A stretch of 5,296 bases of DNA from JADJLQ01 sp034439915. GTDB lineage: Bacteria > Bacteroidota > Bacteroidia > Chitinophagales > Saprospiraceae. The stretch is taken from NCBI GenBank assembly GCA_034439915.1, contig JAWXBI010000275.1, positions 1 through 5,296 of the forward strand, in the 5' to 3' direction. The notes under the pieces are model-generated. The model saw only the letters and a list, made by a program, of their open reading frames with translations. It did not search any database and was not told the DNA's origin. How positions within the stretch are numbered: the first letter of the stretch is position 1; each line of letters opens with the position of its first letter. Positions 1-5,296 of this stretch are shown here, in pieces. A program made the position numbers and the translations under genes.

Positions 1-2820
1 GTTTCCACCAAGAAAATTGAAGACCGTCCCCAACCCGATATCGGAAGGGTTCTTCAGGGAAAAGTACCGGGATTGAACATCACTTCCACCTCCGGTGCCA
101 CCGGTACTGGTACCAATATCACCATCCGGGGCTATTCTTCGATAACGGGATCAAACCAGCCTTTGTTTGTGGTAGATGGCGTCCCGTTCAACTCCTCTAC
201 CAATCAGCGGGGCGGTTTCACCTCTGGTGGACAGAATGCCTCCAGTCGCTTCCTGGATCTGGACCCCAACAGTATCGAGAGCATTAGCGTACTAAAAGGA
301 CTGGCGGCCACGGTTACTTATGGTGACCAGGGGAGAAATGGGGTAATTCTGGTAACCACTAAAAACGCAGGTAAAAAATCGAGCCAGGCCCAGGTTACCC
401 TGACTCAATCGTTGTTTACCAATACCGCCCATCTTCCCAAATATCAAAATGATTATGTAGGTGGTTTCCAACAAAACTTAGGATATTTTTTCTCCAACTG
501 GGGCCCCACCTTAGCTGAAGCCAAAGTTTATCCTTCCCAGAATACTAATCCGGGGCTTACCACCCACCCCTATGCTTTCTTAAGTAACACGGCGCTCCGC
601 GCGGGACAAGCCGAATATGTAAAATCAGTCTCCCCTTATGCTATGCAGACGTTCCCGAATAACGTCAGTGATTTTTTCAGAACAGGTAATTTATCGAATA
701 CGAGCCTCAATGTCTCGGGGGGAACTGATAAAGTTGGATACAACATTTCTGCAGGCTTTAACAAAGAACAGGGATATATTCCAGAAAACGATTTACAGAA
801 AATCAATATTGGCCTGGGCCTCAATGCCAACGTATCCAGTAGGCTCAAATTTAATACCAGCATCAATTTTGCCAATACCGATTTGCTTTCTCCTCCATTG
901 AGCGGAGGTACAGGAAACAATGCGCTTGATTTTCCTTCAATCCTCGCCAATGTCATGTATACACCGAGACAGGTGGATCTGAATGGCTGGCCCTACGAGG
1001 ACCCGGTATCCAAAGCTTCTGTTTATTTCAGGTCGGGGAATGATATCCCCAATCCGCATTGGGTATTGAGAAACTATTCCACTACGAACGTGATAAACCG
1101 GATCTTTACCTCGACGTCAATGACCTATAACCTGGCGGAAGGATTTGATTTGTTATACCGGGTCGGATTGGACACCTATCATGAAAAACAGGAAGCCCGT
1201 TTCAATAAAGGCGGAGTTCAGTTTGTAAATGGATTTTACGGTACCCGGGACCTGGAAAACACTATCTGGGACAATTCAGCCATCCTGTCCTATTCCAAGG
1301 AGCTCACCTCCAAGATCGAAGTAGCTGGTAAAATCGGAGGGAATATCCGTAATGATGTCTTTAAAGGAGTCAACGTAAGCAGCCAGAATCAATTGGCTTC
1401 CAATCTTTACAGACATAATAATTTTATTGATAATTCTTCCATTGACTTCCTGACCGAACAGACCCGGATGGGTGTTTTGGGCGAATTGTCTGTCGACTAC
1501 GGAAATTTTTTCTTCGTCAACGTCGCAGCAAGGAACGACTGGACCTCCACGGTTGAAAAAGCCAACCGAAGGATTTTTTATCCCTCTGTCTCGGTTTCAT
1601 TCATTCCCACTACGATGTTTGCAGGTCTGAAATCTCAATTCCTGAACTTCCTCAAAATCCGCGGAGGTTATGGGACTTCTGCCGGATTCCCCAACCCATA
1701 TAATACGAGGAACATACTCGATCAAAATGCCCGGGCCTTCCTGACGCCTGGGGGAGCAGCCATACAGACCCACTCGATAAATAATGCCTTGGGTAATCCC
1801 AACCTGAAACCCGAATTGCACAAGGAATTCGAATTTGGACTGGAAGGCAAAATCATCAAAGAAAATGTGGACTTCGACCTCACCTTTTACAGGAGGAATA
1901 CCAGTGACCTGATTACCAGTTCTCCGCTGGATGCATCGACAGGATATACTTCGACGACCATCAATATCGGAGCCATCCGCAACCAGGGAGTGGAATTCAG
2001 TATTTCCGGCTCGCCCATTTCCAGGAATAAATTTGTCTGGGATGTATCCGGAGTTTTCTCCAGAAACGTGACCGATGTGCTTGACCTTGGAGGAACCCTG
2101 CAGGAGGTGCAAATTTCCGGTTTTGGGGGCTCCCTGGGTAATTACGCCATTGTAGGTCAACCCTTTAATATTATCAAAGGATCTGGCAACAGGCGCAACG
2201 ATGCCGGTCAATTGCTCATCGATGGGCAGGGTTATCCGATCGCTACAGCGACTCCGGTAATACTGGGCGATCCCAGCCCGGCTTTTATCAGTAGTTTGAC
2301 CAATACCTTCTCCTTTGGAAACCTGAGTTTGGATTTCATGTTTTCCTACCGTCACGGAGGCGCTATGTATAGTGCTACTGCAGGCGCTTTAATGGGAAGG
2401 GGCCTGACTTTTGACACTGGCCTCGAAAACGGATATGACCGCGCACAAACTTTTATTTATCCCGGTGTAAAAGCCGATGGCACTCCTAATACTACCCAGG
2501 TGACCGCTTCCGATGTGGGCTTTAATACCAAATATTTCTTTACGGATGAAGGCAGGATGTACGATGGATCCACTATTCGTTTGCAGGAACTGACCCTGGC
2601 CTATTCCTTGCCGGCCAACCTGATGAGGAAACTGAAATTGAAAGGCGGTTCTATTGCCCTTACAGGAAACAATATATGGTACAAGGCGTTAAATATTCCG
2701 GAAGGTTTGAATTTCGATACCGACAACCTGGGCCTGGGAGTAGGCAATGGTTTTGGCTTTGAATTTCTTACCGGTCCGAGTTCCAGAAGATTGGGTGCAA
2801 CCTTAAAACTCAATTTTTAA
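1..2820 (+). CDS. SusC/RagA-family TonB-dependent outer-membrane transporter (5' end truncated by window)
   Basis: The reading frame is open from base 1 and ends at TAA 2818-2820, giving 939 visible residues. The TTG at 73 is internal and is not the start, because typical plug sequence lies before it (EDRPQPDIGRVLQGKVPGL). The missing N-terminus should hold the signal peptide, a carboxypeptidase-D-like regulatory domain and the TonB box. Visible plug marks are IRGY (residues 42-45), QPLFVVDGVP (53-62), IESISVLKG (about 92-100) and NGVILVTTK (113-121). The rest is the 22-strand-type barrel, with family marks NPNLKPE (599-605), NQGVEF (from 661), GDPSP (756-760) and LQELTLAYSLP (from 861), and a terminal Phe as expected of outer-membrane barrels. 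The family imports oligomers across the outer membrane using TonB-ExbB-ExbD energy, with a SusD lid, and susD follows here after 22 bases. The plug end reads YGDQGRNG where many SusC proteins have YGSRAANG. The family is certain; the substrate is unknown. Confidence 0.97.
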   Translation, partial: VSTKKIEDRPQPDIGRVLQGKVPGLNITSTSGATGTGTNITIRGYSSITGSNQPLFVVDGVPFNSSTNQRGGFTSGGQNASSRFLDLDPNSIESISVLKGLAATVTYGDQGRNGVILVTTKNAGKKSSQAQVTLTQSLFTNTAHLPKYQNDYVGGFQQNLGYFFSNWGPTLAEAKVYPSQNTNPGLTTHPYAFLSNTALRAGQAEYVKSVSPYAMQTFPNNVSDFFRTGNLSNTSLNVSGGTDKVGYNISAGFNKEQGYIPENDLQKINIGLGLNANVSSRLKFNTSINFANTDLLSPPLSGGTGNNALDFPSILANVMYTPRQVDLNGWPYEDPVSKASVYFRSGNDIPNPHWVLRNYSTTNVINRIFTSTSMTYNLAEGFDLLYRVGLDTYHEKQEARFNKGGVQFVNGFYGTRDLENTIWDNSAILSYSKELTSKIEVAGKIGGNIRNDVFKGVNVSSQNQLASNLYRHNNFIDNSSIDFLTEQTRMGVLGELSVDYGNFFFVNVAARNDWTSTVEKANRRIFYPSVSVSFIPTTMFAGLKSQFLNFLKIRGGYGTSAGFPNPYNTRNILDQNARAFLTPGGAAIQTHSINNALGNPNLKPELHKEFEFGLEGKIIKENVDFDLTFYRRNTSDLITSSPLDASTGYTSTTINIGAIRNQGVEFSISGSPISRNKFVWDVSGVFSRNVTDVLDLGGTLQEVQISGFGGSLGNYAIVGQPFNIIKGSGNRRNDAGQLLIDGQGYPIATATPVILGDPSPAFISSLTNTFSFGNLSLDFMFSYRHGGAMYSATAGALMGRGLTFDTGLENGYDRAQTFIYPGVKADGTPNTTQVTASDVGFNTKYFFTDEGRMYDGSTIRLQELTLAYSLPANLMRKLKLKGGSIALTGNNIWYKALNIPEGLNFDTDNLGLGVGNGFGFEFLTGPSSRRLGATLKLNF

Positions 2821-2837
2821 TCACCTTCAAAAATTGA
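2810..2837 (+). repeat. AT-rich inverted repeat across the susC stop codon and the susC-susD gap
   Basis: TCAATTTTT (2810-2818) is perfectly complementary to AAAAATTGA (2829-2837), with a ten-base loop. The hairpin covers the susC stop codon and ends five bases before the susD ATG. With one G-C pair in nine it would be weak. It lacks a following T run, so it is not a terminator. It could tune susD translation or mark an RNA-processing site, or be chance in AT-rich DNA. Confidence 0.4.
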
Positions 2838-2842
2838 AAGAA

Positions 2843-4501
2843 ATGAAAAAATTTATTAAACTATTCATACTGATTAACGGATTGTTGTTTCTGGCTGCTT
2901 GTGATCTGGATCTTTTGGACAATCCAAACGCGGTAACCTCACAAAACACCGATATAAATTATTTGTTGAACGCAATCGAACTAAATTTTCGTGGCCATTT
3001 CAATGGCTTCAGCGGAGAAGGCATGGCCCTGACCCGTATCCTGCACAAAGGTGGGGCAGTGAATTATGAAAACGGCGTGGGACCTAATAATTATTCCGGC
3101 GTATGGAACAATGCATATTCCAATCTTTTAATCGATATCAAAAACCTGATACCATTGGCCGAAGCAGGGGGCCTGCTTGTGCATGCTGGTATAGCAAAGA
3201 CCATCAGGGCCAATGTCTTGATGGATTTGGTGGACTTTTTTGGCGACATTCCTTTGTCAGAAGCATTGGACCCGGAAAACTTTAATCCCAAGGCCGACGC
3301 TGGAAAGGATGTTTATCTCGCCGTTAAGGCTGATCTGGATGCCGCTATTGCCAATTTCGCTGCTACCTCCAAAGGGGGAGCCTCCTCTGACCTGATCTAT
3401 GGAGGAAATGCCGACAGTTGGACACGGGTTGCCAATACGTTGAAATTAAAGGCTGCTTTGAATCTGAGATTGATAGATAAAAGTGGGTCTACGACAACTA
3501 TCAACGGTCTGATCGCCGGGAATAAACTGATTAGCACTGCCGCTCAAAATTATGTCTTCAAGTTTGGATCCAATTTGACTAATCCCGATACCCGTCATCC
3601 CCGTTATGGATATTCCCCGACTGGTATTGGCGACTACATGTCCAATTCATATATGGGTGAGCTGTATAATGACAAGTCCAAACCCGATCCCAGGATCAGG
3701 TTTTATTTCTTCCGCCAAACTATTAAAAACACCATAGATGTCAACGAATTGAGGTGCATAAATAACAACAAGCCTGGCCATTTCGCCGCCGCAGATGCTT
3801 TTTGCCTCCCGACAATGGTTGGGTATTGGGGAAGGGATCATCTCAGCAACGAAGGTATTCCCCCGGATGGCTTGAGAAGAACAGGCTGGGGATTATATCC
3901 CGCAGGAGGTTTGTACGATGATGATGCAGGCAATACAGGAGCAGTTAATAAAACTGTATCGCTGGGTGCTGGAGCAGGCGGAGCAGGCATCCATCCTTAC
4001 CTCATGCGTTCTTTCGTTGATTTTATGCTGGCTGAAGCTGCGCTGACTCTCGGGACCACCGGAGATCCGAAAGCACTGCTCAAGTCTGCTATTGAAAAAT
4101 CCATGGCGGATGTCAGAGCTTTCGCTTTGTCGACCTCAGAGGCTTCAAGGATGACCGCTTTTGAAACTTCCAAAGGCCTTGTATGGGCCAACGAAGTAAC
4201 CGACTATGTCAATGAAGTCATGGCTAGATATGATGCGGCAGCCACTATGAACGACAAATTGGCAGTGATTGCTATAGAATACTGGTTGTCCTTATGGGGT
4301 AGTGGGATTGAAGCATATAATTTGTACAGAAGAACAGGAAAGCCAAATCAACAACCGGCTCTGGATGCAAATCCAGGTCCCTTCGCTTCTTCCGTATATT
4401 ATCCCACGGATTACATTTCCAGGAATAAAAATGCCAAACAAAAAGCAAGCCCGGCCGTTCACGTTTTTTGGGATACCAACCCCGCCGGTTTTGTAAAATA
4501 A
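2843..4501 (+). CDS. SusD/RagB-family substrate-binding surface lipoprotein (SusD-like_2 type probable)
   Basis: This complete 552-residue protein is the partner and lid of the preceding SusC. I chose ATG 2843 because it gives a compact lipoprotein signal (KK, hydrophobic core, lipobox FLAAC with Cys20). An in-frame TTG at 2834 would only add three residues. Cys20 is followed by DLD, acidic residues compatible with a surface-export signal. Helical TPR-like segments cover about 38-170. SusD-family marks are LMDLVDFFGDIPLSEAL (126-142), WTRVANTLKLKAALNLRL (193-210), FVDFMLAEAAL (391-401) and YWLSLWGSGIEAYNLYRRTG (480-499). The middle carries WGRDH (329-333), GIPPDG (338-343) and GWGLYPAGG (348-356), which I recall as typical of the SusD-like_2 subgroup; this is unchecked. 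Two cysteines (305, 321) flank a short loop and could form a disulfide. The role is ligand capture at the cell surface, with substrate unknown. No catalytic motif is seen or expected. Confidence 0.95.
   Translation: MKKFIKLFILINGLLFLAACDLDLLDNPNAVTSQNTDINYLLNAIELNFRGHFNGFSGEGMALTRILHKGGAVNYENGVGPNNYSGVWNNAYSNLLIDIKNLIPLAEAGGLLVHAGIAKTIRANVLMDLVDFFGDIPLSEALDPENFNPKADAGKDVYLAVKADLDAAIANFAATSKGGASSDLIYGGNADSWTRVANTLKLKAALNLRLIDKSGSTTTINGLIAGNKLISTAAQNYVFKFGSNLTNPDTRHPRYGYSPTGIGDYMSNSYMGELYNDKSKPDPRIRFYFFRQTIKNTIDVNELRCINNNKPGHFAAADAFCLPTMVGYWGRDHLSNEGIPPDGLRRTGWGLYPAGGLYDDDAGNTGAVNKTVSLGAGAGGAGIHPYLMRSFVDFMLAEAALTLGTTGDPKALLKSAIEKSMADVRAFALSTSEASRMTAFETSKGLVWANEVTDYVNEVMARYDAAATMNDKLAVIAIEYWLSLWGSGIEAYNLYRRTGKPNQQPALDANPGPFASSVYYPTDYISRNKNAKQKASPAVHVFWDTNPAGFVK
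3971..3988 (+). repeat. Perfect 9-bp in-frame tandem duplication inside susD
   Basis: GGAGCAGGC occurs twice without a gap and in frame, encoding Gly-Ala-Gly twice (residues 377-382). It lies in a glycine-rich loop just before the C-terminal helical part of the SusD-like protein. It keeps the reading frame and probably lengthens a flexible linker. It is best read as a small local duplication. Confidence 0.75.
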
Positions 4502-4521
4502 TTGGTCACACTAAAATTATT
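4497..4521 (+). repeat. AT-only inverted repeat across the susD stop codon
   Basis: AATAATT (4497-4503) is complementary to AATTATT (4515-4521) with an eleven-base loop. It covers the susD stop codon (4499-4501) and ends six bases before the next ATG. The placement parallels the repeat at the susC-susD junction. Seven A-T pairs would be barely stable, and a repeat this short is likely by chance in such AT-rich sequence. Confidence 0.25.
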
Positions 4522-4527
4522 AACACG

Positions 4528-5100
4528 ATGAAAAATTTAAAATATTTCTTTTTAGGATTAATTGCGTTCTCTCTGGTTTCCTGTGAAACCGATATCATCG
4601 ACGTGGTGGATGAATTTACTTTTGAAAGCGGGGGTTATATGCGAACCGTTACCCCATTTCCCGTGGTCAATGCGACGTTCAGTGTCAGTAAAGCAAACCC
4701 CGGTGGCACCAAAATGGAACTTGTAGCAGAAGCTGTGACCAAGAATTTTGGCGCCTTGTTCGCAAATTATGATATGGTAATCAAATTTGTGGACAACTCC
4801 CCGGCAAATGGCAATAAATCCACAACGGATAAGACGCTGAAAAGTTATACCGCTTCACAGTTTACCAAAGATCCGGTCACTAGTTATCCTCGGGCCACCG
4901 TCACGGTTACCGGGGCAGAAGCGCTCACCGCGACAGGCCTCACCGTAACCGATGTCACCAAAGGCGATTTTTTTACTATCTCTGCCACTATGGTACTTAC
5001 GGATGGAAAAAAATTCAATGCTGCCAATACTGGGTTAAATATAACCGGGGGGGCTTTCTACAGCTCGCCTTTTTCGTATCGCATCAATGTGGCGGATTAA
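4528..5100 (+). CDS. Small beta-rich lipoprotein, putative accessory subunit of the SusC/SusD system
   Basis: This protein has 190 residues. I chose ATG 4528 over the in-frame ATG 4468 because 4468 lies inside susD and adds 20 non-signal-like residues, whereas 4528 starts exactly at a lipoprotein signal (MKNLKYFF, lipobox SLVSC, Cys19). Glu20 and Asp22 follow the cysteine, suggesting surface display. The mature part of about 170 residues alternates hydrophobic and polar residues with Thr/Val-rich strands, as in an Ig-like beta-sandwich. Landmarks are FESGGYMRTV (32-41), YTASQF (107-112), YPRATVTV (120-127), FFTISATMVLTDGKKF (148-163) and a closing FYSSPFSYRINV (177-188). I recall proteins of this pattern beside SusC/SusD in other Bacteroidota, without an assigned function; this is unverified. 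It lies 26 bases after susD and just before a terminator, so it is the last gene of the operon. The position resembles that of SusE/SusF, but no sequence likeness to them is evident. Ligand binding or complex assembly is an inference only. Confidence 0.85.
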   Translation: MKNLKYFFLGLIAFSLVSCETDIIDVVDEFTFESGGYMRTVTPFPVVNATFSVSKANPGGTKMELVAEAVTKNFGALFANYDMVIKFVDNSPANGNKSTTDKTLKSYTASQFTKDPVTSYPRATVTVTGAEALTATGLTVTDVTKGDFFTISATMVLTDGKKFNAANTGLNITGGAFYSSPFSYRINVAD

Positions 5101-5122
5101 ATGAAATCTTATAAATAAAACG

Positions 5123-5152
5123 AGGGCGACCCATACAGGCCGCCCTTTTTTT
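5123..5152 (+). terminator. Rho-independent terminator ending the susC-susD-lipoprotein operon
   Basis: A GC-rich hairpin begins 23 bases after the last operon stop codon. The left arm AGGGCGACC (5123-5131) pairs with GGCCGCCCT (5138-5146): eight pairs with one A-C mismatch (5129/5140) and a six-base loop (5132-5137). It is followed by an unbroken run of seven T (5146-5152, the first also in the stem). An A-rich stretch (about 5113-5120) precedes the stem, so some termination from the opposite strand is possible. This is the textbook form and marks the operon's end. Confidence 0.92.
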
Positions 5153-5203
5153 AATTGAAGCTGGAGCTAATCCGTTCTGGATTGCGTTATAATATTAAAA
5201 AGG

Positions 5204-5296
5204 ATGAAAAGAAGGTTGTATTTTTTATATTTCCTACTTAACCTTGCCTGCTGTCAATCTCTCAGCCTGTCTGCTCAGTCCATTCTCAGCGACCAA
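5204..5296 (+). CDS. Start of a secreted protein of unknown function (3' end cut by window)
   Basis: From ATG 5204 the frame stays open to the last base, giving 31 residues. They form a signal peptide: MKRR, then a hydrophobic stretch (LYFLYFLLNLACC), then SLSLSAQS. Cleavage by signal peptidase I after Ala24 (LSA before Gln) fits the Bacteroidota habit of mature proteins starting with Gln. Cys16 and Cys17 could suggest a lipoprotein, but the residues before them (NLA, LAC) make a poor lipobox. The ATG is preceded by an A-rich leader with no well-spaced Shine-Dalgarno motif, as is usual in this phylum. The gene lies beyond the terminator, so it is probably a separate transcription unit. The visible part does not allow a family assignment. 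It might be an enzyme or another part of the same nutrient locus, but nothing here shows that. Confidence 0.7.
   Translation, partial: MKRRLYFLYFLLNLACCQSLSLSAQSILSDQ

Noticed and set aside
636..956. Overlapping open frames on both strands (638-901 plus, 636-956 minus)
   Set aside because: Both are shadows inside the SusC barrel region, with no leader, no family motifs and low-plausibility composition.
1597..2355. A 252-codon open frame on the minus strand
   Set aside because: It lies wholly inside the SusC gene, which shows family motifs throughout this stretch. The translated minus-strand protein has no recognisable domain or signal and looks like an antisense shadow.
2834..2842. TTG at 2834 as the start of the SusD-like protein
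   Set aside because: It adds only MKE before a standard MKK signal start. ATG 2843 is the ordinary choice, and the TTG lies inside the inverted repeat arm.
4468..4527. Earlier in-frame ATG for the small lipoprotein, overlapping the end of susD
   Set aside because: It would put 20 polar residues with Arg-Arg and Cys before an otherwise perfect lipoprotein signal. The ATG at 4528 gives the normal signal length.
5188..5193. TATAAT that looks like a sigma-70 -10 box before the last gene
   Set aside because: It ends only ten bases before the ATG, which would leave almost no leader. No suitable -35 partner is seen, and Bacteroidota promoters normally use a TAnnTTTG-type -7 element. No convincing match to that element was found in 5153-5203.
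5249..5254. Cys-Cys in the last protein as a lipoprotein lipobox
   Set aside because: The three residues before each cysteine (NLA, LAC) do not fit the usual lipobox, while the later LSA-Gln fits signal peptidase I cleavage well.
1..5296. CRISPR arrays, tRNA or rRNA genes, insertion-sequence ends
   Set aside because: No regularly spaced repeats, cloverleaf-like segments, ribosomal RNA motifs, transposase motifs or terminal inverted repeats were seen on either strand.

Overview
The window comes from a member of the Bacteroidota. It carries a Sus-type outer-membrane uptake locus: a SusC/RagA TonB-dependent transporter followed at once by its SusD/RagB-family surface lipoprotein. This pairing is essentially confined to that phylum. 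Other signs agree: A-rich leaders without Shine-Dalgarno motifs, lipoprotein signals followed directly by acidic residues, and moderate GC (high 40s by eye). The particular SusC/SusD subtype and the small third lipoprotein recall loci in Flavobacteriia and Saprospiria-like environmental Bacteroidota. That lineage guess is from memory and is weak.

Layout, all on the + strand: (1) positions 1-2820, a SusC-like transporter whose 5' end lies outside the window; it enters in frame near the start of the plug domain and runs to a natural stop. (2) 2843-4501, a complete SusD-like lipoprotein, probably of the SusD-like_2 type. (3) 4528-5100, a complete 190-residue lipoprotein with predicted beta-rich structure and no enzyme motif. 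(4) 5123-5152, a strong intrinsic terminator that closes the operon. (5) 5204-5296, the first 31 codons of a separate secreted protein that runs off the window. Gaps between the operon genes are only 22 and 26 bases, so the three genes are almost certainly co-transcribed. The promoter would lie upstream of the window.

How the parts work together: in characterised Sus systems SusD forms a lid on the SusC barrel, captures a ligand at the cell surface and hands it to SusC. SusC then imports it using energy from TonB-ExbB-ExbD. The third lipoprotein sits where SusE/SusF-like accessory proteins usually lie and is probably a surface accessory subunit. No glycoside hydrolase, lyase, peptidase, sensor or sigma/anti-sigma gene is visible, so the substrate cannot be assigned; it may be a glycan, peptide or other oligomer.

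I do not see a clearly new biological system. The item most worth following up is the small third lipoprotein, which may be a dedicated, poorly described partner of this SusC/SusD subtype. Nothing on the minus strand looks like a real gene, and no RNA gene, insertion sequence or CRISPR array was seen.
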